Notes: a model not told the origin generated them from the sequence alone. A stretch of DNA of 64,000 bases from JAKAFX01 sp049965715 (GCA_049965715.1 JBMFWA010000004.1:34525-98524); one strand, 5' to 3'; counted from the stretch's first letter, positions 1 to 8,950 are shown. A program made the numbers and translations.

Positions 1-1
1 G

Positions 2-229
2 GGCGTTCTCCTGGCGCTTTATGAATTTATGAATGTTACGGTATCGCCGACCACAAGTCCGTCGCTTTCAACATCATTTGCAGATGTGCTCAACGTGGCT
101 GCGTACATGCTCATCAAGATTGGGTTCCTTGCAGTTATAATGTGGGGTGGGTCGCTCCTCATCGGGAAGGCTCTGCAGATGACAAAGATCGAAAGAGAAT
201 CGTTATCTGAAAAGATCAAGCAGAGTTGA
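2..229 (+). CDS. C-terminal end of a membrane protein (cut by window edge)
   Basis: An open frame runs in from the left edge and stops at 229. An ATG at 29 exists, but the frame is open upstream of it with plausible protein sequence (GVLLALYEF), so this is more likely the tail of a longer gene. It holds one clear hydrophobic segment (VAAYMLIKIGFLAVIMWGG) followed by a charged tail ending EKIKQS, which would be cytoplasmic. It lies 15 bases before the next gene on the same strand and probably belongs to the same transcript. The family is not recognised. Confidence 0.55.
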   Translation, partial: GVLLALYEFMNVTVSPTTSPSLSTSFADVLNVAAYMLIKIGFLAVIMWGGSLLIGKALQMTKIERESLSEKIKQS

Positions 230-244
230 AGGCCGGGTGCTTTC

Positions 245-934
245 ATGAGAATATCTGGTCCACTGAGGATGATTGGCTACGTGATTCTTGCAGTGAGCAT
301 TCTTGTTTTGCCATTCGCATTTACAAGCGTGGGTCAGACGGTCCAAAACATATCATACAGCCAGCCGACAATAGGATATGTGAACTCAACATTTGTTATA
401 AACGGCACGATCTCAGGAACAGACAGCGGATCTTTTGAGGTCGACATAAGCGTTTTCAACAACACATTCGCCTTCATTCCAGGATCGCAGGAACATTACT
501 CCTATTCGGTTCCCCTCAACAGAACAGGTATAACAGGGAAGGGATGGCCAGTCAGCAATGCCACACTGTCCGTTGATGCATCACTCTCGGTGCTATTTTT
601 CAATTCAACTGCAGATAATATAATCAGTGTGAATGTCCCCGCTGTTTTTTCGGGGTTTTCTGTTAATTCATCGGGCAATTCCACCCTGGGAAACGGTTCG
701 AGCGTCTACAGAATCCATGCATCATTCTATGACTATCTTCCAGGCACATTCAGCATTGGTCACATACCGGTCAGTTACAACGGAAGATACGCCGGGGAGA
801 TCAATGCGACATCAATCAGCTACGGCTACAATTACGAGAGCGGATTCGTGATACTGCCCTCCGGCATAAGCTCAGCTGATCTGGTGTTTGGGGCTGGAGG
901 TATTCAATGGAGTGTGAACAATGTCAGGATTTAA
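245..934 (+). CDS. Exported or membrane-anchored protein of unknown function
   Basis: The 229-residue product starts with a positively charged stretch and a hydrophobic segment (MIGYVILAVSILVLPFAF), which fits a signal peptide or N-terminal anchor. The rest is rich in Ser, Asn, Gly and aromatic residues with many N-x-S/T sites (NST, NGT, NNT, NGS), as expected for a glycosylated extracellular beta-rich domain in an acidophilic archaeon. No C-terminal membrane segment is seen. The gene overlaps the following one by 14 bases, so the two are probably translated together. No known domain is recognised. Confidence 0.75.
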   Translation: MRISGPLRMIGYVILAVSILVLPFAFTSVGQTVQNISYSQPTIGYVNSTFVINGTISGTDSGSFEVDISVFNNTFAFIPGSQEHYSYSVPLNRTGITGKGWPVSNATLSVDASLSVLFFNSTADNIISVNVPAVFSGFSVNSSGNSTLGNGSSVYRIHASFYDYLPGTFSIGHIPVSYNGRYAGEINATSISYGYNYESGFVILPSGISSADLVFGAGGIQWSVNNVRI

Positions 935-1373
935 GCCTTCATGGAAGGACATTGCCATTGCAATCGGCCTTATCGTGGTATACTTTTTTGTGTTTTTTGT
1001 GCTCGTTCAGTATTTCTACGGGACATTCATCACCAGTCTCATTGTTACTGAGATTCCGGTCAACTCCCAGATCTATTACTACTATGCATATGCAATCATT
1101 GGAATAATCTTCGTGAGGGCCATCTTCAGGAGGCACTGGTTCAGCCGGGTTCTCAGCGGATCCGAGGCTTTTCTTTTTGTGCCATTCACGGACATCATTC
1201 TGAACGGAGGACTCATAAGCATAAATGTGCCAGGTCCTTCAGGAAACCTGCCGGTATCGGTCAATATATCCATCTTCCTTTTCCTGATCCTTTCTGCAGA
1301 ACTTATCATAGGGATTTCCTATATTATCAGGGCAATTGAGATGGTTTCAGAATCAGAATATTCAGATATCTGA
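921..1373 (+). CDS. Integral membrane protein of unknown function
   Basis: The 150-residue product has three or four hydrophobic segments, the first being IAIAIGLIVVYFFVFFVLVQ and the last ISIFLFLILSAELIIGISYI, with a polar loop in between carrying RAIFRRHW. The start lies inside the end of the preceding exported protein (14-base overlap), which suggests translational coupling. With the two genes upstream it forms a small membrane/surface cassette. No family was recognised and no function is proposed. Confidence 0.7.
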   Translation: MSGFKPSWKDIAIAIGLIVVYFFVFFVLVQYFYGTFITSLIVTEIPVNSQIYYYYAYAIIGIIFVRAIFRRHWFSRVLSGSEAFLFVPFTDIILNGGLISINVPGPSGNLPVSVNISIFLFLILSAELIIGISYIIRAIEMVSESEYSDI

Positions 1374-1414
1374 AAATGAGCGAACAATCAGTCTGCGTCT
1401 CCGTAGATCTGCTC

Positions 1415-2299
1415 TCACAACTGGTTGTCCATGAATTTCCTGACCTCTCTTATGTAACCAGCTCTGTCCTCCCACATTGTCAGGTGTGAACATCCTTTGA
1501 AAACAAGGAGTTTAGATCCGGCAATGCTGTGGTGAATCTGCTCAGCCACAACCGGCGGTACCTCATCGTACTCCCCCACTGTTATGAGCGTTGGAACCTT
1601 TATGGCAGAGATCCTGTTGGAAATATCCCAATCCTTCATTGTACCCGTTATGGTGAATTCATTTGGCCCGTTCATTATCCTGTAGACATTGCGCTGATCG
1701 GCATAATTGAGCGAAGCCGTGACCTCTTCCGGAAAATTCTCCATGCGGATAAAATAGGTGTGATAGAATTCCATAACCGCTTTCTCGTATTCCGGGTTTT
1801 TGTAGTCGCCGCGATCGCCATAATATTTTATTGCCTTGGATGCCCAGTTAGGAAGATTATCAATGAGTTTGGCCATTTCCCTTACAGTCAGAGGAATGCT
1901 GGCCAGTCCGCCTGTGATTATCAGGGCAAGAAGGTTTCTCTGGTATTTCAAAGAGTATGCCAGTGCCAGGGCTCCGCCATATGAGGATCCCATCAGAAAC
2001 ACCTTCCCCTCAGGCGCCAAGGTTTTCCTGACCTGCTCAACCTCTTCAACGGCGTAATCTATCGTGAAGTATGACAGATCTGCAGGTTCATCTGAACGAC
2101 CGCATCCAAACTGATCGTAGAATATCACCTCATATCCATAATCAGCAAGATCTGCAAGGGGAAGTACGTAATCATGGGACATGCCCGGTCCGCCATGAAG
2201 ACATATTATTCTCGCTCTGGGTTTATCCGGGCTGAAAATTTTATAGTATATTCTCAAATTGTTCACTGTGATGAAACCTTCTTTTTCAGTTACAGGCAC
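1415..2299 (-). CDS. pip: Proline iminopeptidase (tricorn interacting factor F1 type)
   Basis: This 294-residue alpha/beta hydrolase has the HGGPG oxyanion motif at residues 35-39, the DQFGCGRSD motif at 62-70 and the nucleophile elbow GSSYGG with Ser106, followed near the C terminus by the acid (GEYDEVPP) and the histidine (GCSHLTMWED). Length and motif spacing match Thermoplasma factor F1, the 293-residue peptidase that trims N-terminal proline and other residues from peptides released by the tricorn protease and proteasome in the cytosol. The start is GTG. A TATA-like attatatt lies at about 2335-2342. The family call is firm; the link with tricorn is from known biology, since tricorn itself is not in the window. 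Confidence 0.92.
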   Translation of the reverse strand: MPVTEKEGFITVNNLRIYYKIFSPDKPRARIICLHGGPGMSHDYVLPLADLADYGYEVIFYDQFGCGRSDEPADLSYFTIDYAVEEVEQVRKTLAPEGKVFLMGSSYGGALALAYSLKYQRNLLALIITGGLASIPLTVREMAKLIDNLPNWASKAIKYYGDRGDYKNPEYEKAVMEFYHTYFIRMENFPEEVTASLNYADQRNVYRIMNGPNEFTITGTMKDWDISNRISAIKVPTLITVGEYDEVPPVVAEQIHHSIAGSKLLVFKGCSHLTMWEDRAGYIREVRKFMDNQL

Positions 2300-2380
2300 A
2301 CCGATCCCCCCTTTTACTTCAAACTCTTACCTGAATATAATGATGCACATTCATATGCACCAGGTGAATGGAAACAGCAA

Positions 2381-3169
2381 TTAGAGATGCAGAACCACGC
2401 CATAATTCTGATAAATTATGTAGATAGCTACGATGATAACGATGACCGCAAATATCTGGGTCAATCTTCTCTTCGGTACCCTGCTTGCAAGACGTGCACC
2501 TATCCAGCCTCCCAGTATACCGCCTGCAATAAAGAGACCGCTGATCACGAGATCGAGTTCGCCGCTGATTGAATAACGGATAGCGGTCACCACACCGAAT
2601 GTTCCGACAGACAACAGGGATGTTCCCACAGCCTGTATTATGTTAAGACCGCCGCCAAAGAGAAGGCCAGGTACTATCAGGAATCCGCCACCAATGCCAA
2701 AATAGCCTGATGCGAAGCCCACAACAAGGCCGACGGAGACAAGTTTTGTGTATGATCTGGAGGCAGATCTCTGCACCGCGGACATATCAACGCACTTTCT
2801 CTTGAGCATGTATGCCGCGATGCCTATCATCAGAAAACCGAAGAAGAAAAGGAGATAGGTTCCGGGCGTTAAGAGCCCCAGTTCAGATCCTAAGAGAACG
2901 CCCACTATTCCAGGTATGGTAAAAATAGCTCCTAACCTGTATTTTACATTTCCCTTGATTGTGTGTGGTATCAGGTTCAGGTAGGCATTGATTCCAACAG
3001 CCAGAGCGGTGGTGCCTATTGCCATATGAGGATGATCAAATCCAACAAAATAGATCAGAAGTGGAATCGCCAATATCGAACCGCCCCCACCGATCAAGCC
3101 GAGGGAGAATCCAACAAGCAAACCTGAAATTACTGAAAGGATGAGCTGTAAGTCAGTCAGTGGATACAT
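2381..3169 (-). CDS. TSUP-family (TauE/SafE) anion permease
   Basis: The 262-residue membrane protein has about eight hydrophobic segments and the duplicated glycine-rich motif typical of the TauE/SafE family: GLIGGGGS near the N terminus and GYFGIGGGFLIVPGLL in the second half. Such proteins move sulfite, sulfoacetate or related organosulfur anions across the cytoplasmic membrane. The upstream gene on the same strand, eight bases away, is a DsrE-like remnant, so the pair was probably a sulfur-related operon. The exact substrate cannot be read from the sequence. Confidence 0.88.
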   Translation of the reverse strand: MYPLTDLQLILSVISGLLVGFSLGLIGGGGSILAIPLLIYFVGFDHPHMAIGTTALAVGINAYLNLIPHTIKGNVKYRLGAIFTIPGIVGVLLGSELGLLTPGTYLLFFFGFLMIGIAAYMLKRKCVDMSAVQRSASRSYTKLVSVGLVVGFASGYFGIGGGFLIVPGLLFGGGLNIIQAVGTSLLSVGTFGVVTAIRYSISGELDLVISGLFIAGGILGGWIGARLASRVPKRRLTQIFAVIVIIVAIYIIYQNYGVVLHL

Positions 3170-3177
3170 CTGTATGC

Positions 3178-3498
3178 CTAGAATGTCAGTACGGAATAAC
3201 CATCTTCAATCATGGCATTGGTTTCCACGCCGCCAAGTACCATTTCAATGCCGGGAAATATATCATTCTCTGTAAGTCCTTCGCCTGCCATGCTTATCTT
3301 GCATATCTTCAGCGGTATGCCCTCATTCCTGAGCATGTTGATCTGCTCTTCGAACTGTGGAGAACTCTTTTGATGCTTATTTGCAGCCTGCACACCCCTT
3401 CCAAGGAAGAGGAATTCGACACTGGCCTTTGCATTCAATGCGGTGAAGAATCTGCTGTCGCTAGACGTGATTATGAGAAATGGAAGCGGGGCGAGAAA
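3178..3498 (-). pseudogene. DsrE/DsrF-like sulfur-relay protein, probably decayed
   Basis: The frame encodes the core of a DsrE-like small protein: VEFLFLGRGV, a helix ending in INMLRNEGIPLKICKISM, then GLTEND and GIEMVLGGVETNAMI. In frame upstream of the TTG at 3438 the expected first strand is present (FLIITSSDS), back to a TAG at 3499-3501, but no ATG, GTG or TTG precedes it. The first helix also looks about nine residues too short between ALNAKAS and VEFLFLG. Both points suggest a deletion and loss of the start. If translation begins at TTG 3438 the product is only 86 residues. It lies directly before the TSUP permease. Confidence 0.55.
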
Positions 3499-3733
3499 CT
3501 ATCCATATGTTCACTCGTTAACCGAATTCGGCAGACTACTGCTGGGATGACACAGGGTTTTTTCGGGCAATTTCAAACGAAAACATGTGAACATTGCAGG
3601 TTAGATCGACTTGCAATGCTTAAGTACCGCTAATAGCGCATTCTCTCTATCCTCATCACCCTTTCCCTCTGGCGCTTCTCATTTAATTTAGCATGAGCCT
3701 GGAATCAGAACCCACAAATCCTCTAAAGTCTGT

Positions 3734-5284
3734 TCATGAGCTAAGCCACTTCCACAGTGGAATGAACTTGATATTCCTTTTAACGCCATACCATTCACTT
3801 TGCTCAGTTCTCTCGACGGAGTCTGTGATCACGATAAGATCTTTACAACCGAACACCTCAGAACCTTTGATTAGAGACCTTACCTCCCTTTCCATTGTTG
3901 ATGATTCAGAAAGATCTGAACAAACTTGAATTAATTCCCTTACTAGGTTTCCTTGCTTGACTACAAAATCAATCTCAAGTTGCTGATCATTCTTCCAGAA
4001 ATAGAATTTGAAATTTTCTTTATAAGACCTTCGTAGAAGTTCTATGGCAACAAGATTTTCGTAGAGCACTCCTCTATCTTGACCATTCCTGTGGGTGCTT
4101 GAGTGAATGAATCCGTTATCGATGCAGTACATTTTCTTGTTTGCTTTCACCCGCTCGCTCACTTTTGTGGAGTACAGTTCCATTTCAAAAAAAATGAAAC
4201 TTTCTCCGAGAAAATCAACGCACCTTTTCACGGAATGGGCACTTTTCAATCCAGTCAGGTTGGTCAATTTCGAATAGGAGAATTCCCTGCCAATGTTGGA
4301 AACAAAATACTCAGCTAGCTCATCAATTGTACGCGGTTTCCTAACCCTGTATCTCTTCACTATGTCCTTATAAACGACAGGTGCGAACAGGGTCGAGGGA
4401 TATTCCCTATAGTTGAGAGATTTTACGAACGGTTCGGGATAGCCTCCATTGATCAGGTATTCAGACAATGTTACTCTGTACTGGGATTCTGTAAGGTTCC
4501 TTTTATAAGAATCAATGATTTCAAGGTAGGATAGAGGTAGTATACGTGGTGACCTCCTCTCCCAGCTTCCGCAGGGAGCTTCCCACTTCAAAGGTTGCTG
4601 GCGGAATCTCCATGGGCTTGAATTCCCTTCGGCCCGAAGGTACTCTGTCCTTCATGCTAAGCCACCTGACTTTACGGATGCAGGCACGCATGAAGCAATA
4701 TGCATTCCGACCTGTTTCACTTCTGTCTGCCAGCGGACATGTAGAGGAACCTTGGGTCACATATCAATTTGTCTACTCGCTTTCATCCCCTATCTTGCGA
4801 AAGGGGACTTCCCGCTCGCATATGTTAAAACGTGTCTGCCTGTCAAGTGAGTGGCTAATTCGTGGCTCAGGAGATTCGAATTGCTTCCAGTGATGACCAG
4901 ATTATAACCTTGCCTTTGCAGCCGATTTACGAAAAGTTCTCACCTGTCTAGATTTTGAATCTCATCAAGTAAGAGGTACTTGGGTCTTGAATAGATGGAA
5001 TTCACTTCTTCTGTAACATCGTTGTAGTCACCCACATTAGCCAAGGTTTCGTCGTCATAGTTTACGTAGCCGAACGTTCCCACCTGGCTTAGCGCGTGTA
5101 TGGCGAAGAAAGACTTTCCTGCCCTTCTCGGGCCAATTATCACCTTTATCAGATCCGAGTCAGACCCGTTAATCATCTCCTTTCTTGCTATATATCTTTC
5201 CGCGAGCTTTGCTTCGAGTTCATTTTTCTGATGGATTAGCGAATCTCTGATAGACGTCATTAAATTTCTATTATTATGATGCAT
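3734..5284 (-). pseudogene. AAA ATPase with DUF4143-type C terminus, broken by nonsense codon and insertion
   Basis: The N-terminal part (5284 to 4940) carries a Walker A (GPRRAGKS) and Walker B (YLLLDEIQNLDR). It then meets TGA at 4940-4942 exactly where this family has Trp (DEIQNL-x-W-E). Reading through, the same frame continues with ELFVNRLQRQGYNLVITGSN and SHELATHLTGRHV until about 4830, where an IS-derived insert begins. The family sequence resumes at about 4545 with ILPLSYLEII and runs in the same frame to 3734 with the usual DUF4143 features (NGGYPEPF, YFWKNDQQLEIDFVV). Such ATPases are common mobile or defence-associated proteins of unknown role. The gene cannot give an intact product. 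Confidence 0.88.
4546..4830 (-). mobile_element. Internally deleted IS200/IS605-type (TnpB) miniature element
   Basis: About 285 bp interrupts the ATPase gene. On the minus strand it starts TTTTAACATATGCGAGCGGG, followed by a hairpin at 4786-4807 (TCCCCT/AGGGGA arms), as in IS605 left ends. It continues with a fragment whose minus-strand frame resembles the C-terminal tail of archaeal TnpB (RREFKPMEIPPATFEVG). It ends with a second hairpin (4559-4578, CTCCC/GGGAG arms) and GGAGGTCACC, like the right end and guide-RNA scaffold of such elements. The transposase core is absent. The length is a multiple of three, so the host frame is kept. Ends are approximate. Confidence 0.72.
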
Positions 5285-5513
5285 AAAACTTTAAAGATTT
5301 ATGTATTAAGATTCAGAAAACGCCAATAACAATGATCAAGACCTATAATTCGTTTAAAACTGACAAAACACAATAGGAGGATTACAGCCAGTTACCGGGA
5401 GAGCACGAATGCAATGATCCAGCGCTCAAAACGCATTTTTCAGATCTGAAAGCTCTTTGTGGTTCATCAATAATTGATAGGTGGCTTACGGAAGTCTGGC
5501 ACCATAAAAGGAA
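5285..5513. other. Intergenic spacer
   Basis: The spacer lies between the start of the broken ATPase and the end of the acetyltransferase gene. The right part (about 5380-5510) has no convincing open frame. The left part is AT-rich (aaactttaaagatttatg) and probably held the ATPase promoter. I see no RNA gene or repeat in it. Confidence 0.4.
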
Positions 5514-5975
5514 CTAGAGATACTTAATCATCGTAACTGCTGCTTCGTGATATCCCATCTTGACATAGAGATTCCTCGCTACTGTGTTTGAGCCGAATAC
5601 GTTGAGGGATATTCTCTCTACCCCTTCTTTTTTTATGAACTGCTCTAATGTTCTCATTGCATCCGTTCCATATCCTTTTCCCCTGTAATTTTCGTTGATG
5701 ATTATGTCCCAAAGATATGCCTCTCTTACTCCCCTGTCCCTTATCTCGAACCATATGGAACCAACTGTTTCTTGGTCATTCATGATGTGCATCAGGTGAT
5801 GTCCCGGCGTGTCTGTTCCGTCTGGAAGGAATTTCTTCGCGTATTCCTCTGCCTTCTCATATGAAATACCCTTTTCAATCAGGCCAGCGCTGTCCATATC
5901 CCGTTTCCACGAATCCACAGAATACTTCCAGTATGCTGAAAATTCATCCCTGCTCATGGGCTTAAAATCTAACAT
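5514..5975 (-). CDS. GNAT-family N-acetyltransferase
   Basis: The frame opens at 6023, but the first 16 codons come right from the edge of the tRNA gene. The ATG at 5975 gives a typical GNAT start (MLDFKPMSRDEFSAYW) and a product of 153 residues. Family features are the long N-terminal amphipathic region, the HHLMHIMNDQETVGSIWFE strands, the acetyl-CoA loop NYRGKGYGTDAM (a good R/Q-x-x-G-x-G/A) and the C-terminal NTVARNLYVKMGYHE. Substrate is unknown. It is the last intact gene before the broken ATPase region. Confidence 0.85.
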   Translation of the reverse strand: MLDFKPMSRDEFSAYWKYSVDSWKRDMDSAGLIEKGISYEKAEEYAKKFLPDGTDTPGHHLMHIMNDQETVGSIWFEIRDRGVREAYLWDIIINENYRGKGYGTDAMRTLEQFIKKEGVERISLNVFGSNTVARNLYVKMGYHEAAVTMIKYL

Positions 5976-6022
5976 CGAAACTCTATCCAGACAGCCAATA
6001 TAGAAATTTCTTGTTAGAATCA

Positions 6023-6097
6023 TGGGGCTGACCGGATTCGAACCGGTGACCTCCCGGTTATCAGCCGGGTGCTCAAACCAAGCTAAGCTACAACCCC
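6023..6097 (-). tRNA. tRNA-Ile (anticodon GAT)
   Basis: On the minus strand a full cloverleaf folds. The acceptor stem is GGGGTTG with CAGCCCC. The anticodon arm is CCCGG-CTGATAA-CCGGG, and the T arm is ACCGG-TTCGAAT-CCGGT. The anticodon in the loop is GAT, giving isoleucine. There is no intron and CCA is not encoded; the discriminator A at 6023 is followed by TG. That A is also the first base of an ATG for the neighbouring acetyltransferase frame, so the tRNA sits right against that reading frame. Confidence 0.96.
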
Positions 6098-6145
6098 CTG
6101 TGAATGCCGGCTGTCATCTTTCAAATTATAATAAATGTTTCCTGT

Positions 6146-7081
6146 TCAATTCCTTTTCAGCCCATCCCTTGCCTTCAGCCATTCCATATCCCTGCATACT
6201 GCACAAAGCCCCTCTGTGGTCGGGGAACCGCAAATGGTGCAAGGCTTCAGGGCGCCTGAATCATTCTTCACCATAATCATATCCCTGATACCTTCATAGA
6301 AGTTCATTATGGCATGTCTTGTGCCAGGGCTTCTCTCCTCCAGCGTACTGATAACATCGCGGAATGTATTGCGGTGAGCCTTGGCATAATAGGGGCACCA
6401 GCTCGAATCGAACCCGATGCCCTTTATCATTGCGTAGATCACGACTTCCCTTTCAGGTATTGATCTGAGCGGCACGATCCTTGGAGTCAGACCATCCAGC
6501 GATCTGGAATGTGGCGCCAGCCTTGCCATTCTCGCAATATCCCCTTTCGCGACGTTCATAAGAATTGACTGTGAATAATCATCAAGGTTGATTCCCAGGG
6601 CAACGTAGTCCGCATGCTGTTTCTCGGAAGCCTCGTTCATAATCTGTCTCCTCATTGGTCCACAGTGGGCGCATGGAATTCCATCCGGGTCGATCTTAAC
6701 GATCTCATCCATTGTGTAACCATTCCTCTCTCGAAACGATATGACTGTATGATCCACGCCGAGATCACTGCACAGTTTCTTTGCAGATTCCAGTCCACTG
6801 TTCCTGTATCCGGCGATGCCCTCATCTATGGTGAACGCTGTTATTGTTACATTCTTCCAGGCTGCATAGAATTTTTTGAGCACGTACAGGGTCACCGAAG
6901 AATCCTTCCCGCCGGAGATTGCGACAGAAATCTTTCCCGTTTTTTTAGGGAAATGAACCTGCTTCCTCAGCTCTCTCTTCACACGCCTTTCAAAGAAATC
7001 GACAAAATGCTCGCTGCAAAGGGCTGAACTGTTGTACTTTATCTCAATAATGGCATCCCTGTTGCACAATGAACACTTCAT
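6146..7081 (-). CDS. CTU1/NcsA-type tRNA 2-thiolation ATPase
   Basis: The 311-residue protein has an N-terminal zinc knuckle (CSLC ... C ... H), the PP-loop SGGKDSS that activates the tRNA with ATP, the central CAHCG cysteine pair that in this family binds an Fe-S cluster or carries sulfur, NVAKGD, and a C-terminal zinc ribbon (CTICG ... CAVC). This order is that of archaeal and eukaryal CTU1/TtuA-like enzymes that put sulfur on U34 or U54 of tRNA. Which position is modified cannot be told here. The gene lies about 50 bases from tRNA-Ile and is on the same strand as the PIN-KH ATPase. Confidence 0.92.
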   Translation of the reverse strand: MKCSLCNRDAIIEIKYNSSALCSEHFVDFFERRVKRELRKQVHFPKKTGKISVAISGGKDSSVTLYVLKKFYAAWKNVTITAFTIDEGIAGYRNSGLESAKKLCSDLGVDHTVISFRERNGYTMDEIVKIDPDGIPCAHCGPMRRQIMNEASEKQHADYVALGINLDDYSQSILMNVAKGDIARMARLAPHSRSLDGLTPRIVPLRSIPEREVVIYAMIKGIGFDSSWCPYYAKAHRNTFRDVISTLEERSPGTRHAIMNFYEGIRDMIMVKNDSGALKPCTICGSPTTEGLCAVCRDMEWLKARDGLKRN

Positions 7082-7132
7082 GAATAATTCCAGTGGCAGA
7101 TTTCATTCTTGTTCTAATACATTAAGACCCGA

Positions 7133-8929
7133 TCATTCAACCAGAGAGACCTGGACGCTCTTACCGCTCTTCATGGCGTTGTATATAGCTGTTCCAGCGT
7201 CGTTTTCCATTCTGATTCTGATTATACCCTTGCTGGATGTTCTGGCAGTAAGCACCGGGATACCATCGATGAAAACCCGGGCATTCTGGTTGGGGACCCC
7301 GACATCAATATATATCAGCCTGTTTTTTACCTCGAGAACAGCAGGAAGGAAATCGCCATCCCTTTTTTCAGGTTCCATAGGTTCCACTTCGAGCTTGATC
7401 CCAAGAGCCGATTCTATTTCTGATATAGTGGATCCTTTCCTGCCGATGAGCCTTGCAATCTTATCCTCACTCACCTGAACTATGGCCTTTGAGTCGCTTA
7501 TGAGCTTGACCTTGACTTCCCTGATGCCGGTGAACCTTGTGATCTCCTCCTCGATCTTGTGTATGGCCAGTTCACTGAGAGGCTTCTGATCCCCATGCTT
7601 GGATATTGGCATCACAACAACCTGTTCACCATATGTGTATATCTCAAATTTCTCCTCTCCGGTGAAGAATTCCCTTATCACAATGACCGGTCTTGCAAGA
7701 TCTTCCTGGCTCATTCCTGTAGGTACCTTGACAACATGCTCAGTGGTCATCACCTGAACAACCTTTCCCCCGTCAATATAGAGGATTGTATCCACAACCT
7801 GCGGAATAAGGCCAAGTTCTATTCTACCGATAAACCTCTGAATGGCATCAACGGGCCTCGTGGCATGAACCACGCCAATCATTCCCACTCCGGACAGCCT
7901 CAGGTCTGAATAAACCTTGAAATCAGAGGTTATCCTCATCTCATCAAATATTGTATAGTCTGTCCTTACAAGGAGAATAATGTCGCCGGTTTTCTCCATG
8001 GAGTTTTCAAGTGCAGTGTACTGGGTGATATCCCTGCTCACCTGAAGGTCTCTCGGGTTTTCCATTGTCTTCACGATATTCCCCAGTCCGCTGAGATGCT
8101 CTGCCAGAGCCTGCACAAAAGTGCTCTTTCCGGCTCCCGGAGAGCCTGCCACAAGTATGCCGAACGCAGATTTTTCAAACCTTTCGATCAATCTGGGATC
8201 CAGCCCGTATTCATTGAGCGTGAGCTTCTTTATGGGCTTGACCGCGGTGATCTCAATCTCATCTGAGAAGGGAGGCCTTGTTATGACGATCCTGATATCC
8301 TTCAGCTGGATGACTGTCGCTCCGTACATATCCATCTCTATGAATGATTCCCCCTCCTGTCTTCCTCTCTTGACTATGTTGCTCGCAACATTCTCTATGT
8401 CATGTATGTTGATCTCGTAATCCAGTCTTTCAAGCCTGTACTGTCCCGGAAGACCTCTTTTCACCATAGGCTTCATGTTTGCCTTGAGATGTACGGAGGA
8501 AGTGATCTCGTCAAAGAAATCCTCTATCTCTCTGACCGATGTCTTTGGAGGTTCCAAAAACTTGACGGTTATTCCCTTTATTGTGGCAATCTCTCTCTGA
8601 ATGTTATCGCCCGTCACCAGGATGGCATCGTTCTCCATGGCCACCTGCCGGATCAGTTCGTCTATCTCTCCGCTTTTGGCGCGCTTTATCTGCCACTCAG
8701 TCGGTCTCTTTCCATAAAATTCAAGATATATTCTATCCTTATTCGCAAGATCCCTCAGAACCTTCAGTTCCTGCAGGGCGGCAAATCCGATAGATCGCCC
8801 CTCATTGGCCTGATGCTCAACCTCAGCTATCATGGCCTCGGGCAGTATCACCTTCTCACCTTCCTGCTTTTTGATGAAACTTGTAAATCTGCCGTCTACT
8901 ATAACCGATGTGTCTGGAACAAATGTCAC
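7133..8929 (-). CDS. PIN-domain / PilT-type ATPase / KH-domain protein
   Basis: The 598-residue protein has three parts. Residues 1 to about 140 form a PIN domain (FVPDTSVIVDGR, then VTGDNIQRE with acidic site residues). The middle is a secretion/PilT-like ATPase with Walker A GSPGAGKST, an aspartate-box region (DYTIFDEMR) and GVVHATRP. Then comes a KH domain with IGRKGSTISEIE, and a small C-terminal region. This architecture is widely conserved in archaea and is thought to act on RNA; its exact task is unknown. The ATG at 8929 is 26 bases from a palindromic TATA box shared with the divergent asparagine synthase-like gene. Confidence 0.93.
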   Translation of the reverse strand: MTFVPDTSVIVDGRFTSFIKKQEGEKVILPEAMIAEVEHQANEGRSIGFAALQELKVLRDLANKDRIYLEFYGKRPTEWQIKRAKSGEIDELIRQVAMENDAILVTGDNIQREIATIKGITVKFLEPPKTSVREIEDFFDEITSSVHLKANMKPMVKRGLPGQYRLERLDYEINIHDIENVASNIVKRGRQEGESFIEMDMYGATVIQLKDIRIVITRPPFSDEIEITAVKPIKKLTLNEYGLDPRLIERFEKSAFGILVAGSPGAGKSTFVQALAEHLSGLGNIVKTMENPRDLQVSRDITQYTALENSMEKTGDIILLVRTDYTIFDEMRITSDFKVYSDLRLSGVGMIGVVHATRPVDAIQRFIGRIELGLIPQVVDTILYIDGGKVVQVMTTEHVVKVPTGMSQEDLARPVIVIREFFTGEEKFEIYTYGEQVVVMPISKHGDQKPLSELAIHKIEEEITRFTGIREVKVKLISDSKAIVQVSEDKIARLIGRKGSTISEIESALGIKLEVEPMEPEKRDGDFLPAVLEVKNRLIYIDVGVPNQNARVFIDGIPVLTARTSSKGIIRIRMENDAGTAIYNAMKSGKSVQVSLVE

Positions 8930-8950
8930 GCATTTGAAATCAGCAATTGG

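Noticed and set aside
3160..3633. A 157-codon plus-strand frame opposite the DsrE-like gene
   Set aside because: It covers the DsrE-like core on the other strand, starts inside the permease gene and shows no domain.
4546..4893. A 115-codon plus-strand open frame over the insert in the ATPase gene
   Set aside because: It is the reverse of the IS remnant and of host sequence; its composition is low in coding character and the known element reads on the minus strand.
6040..6060. IS-end-like sequence ggtgacctcccgg near tRNA-Ile
   Set aside because: It is part of the tRNA T arm and anticodon arm, and the likeness to the IS605-type right end is chance.
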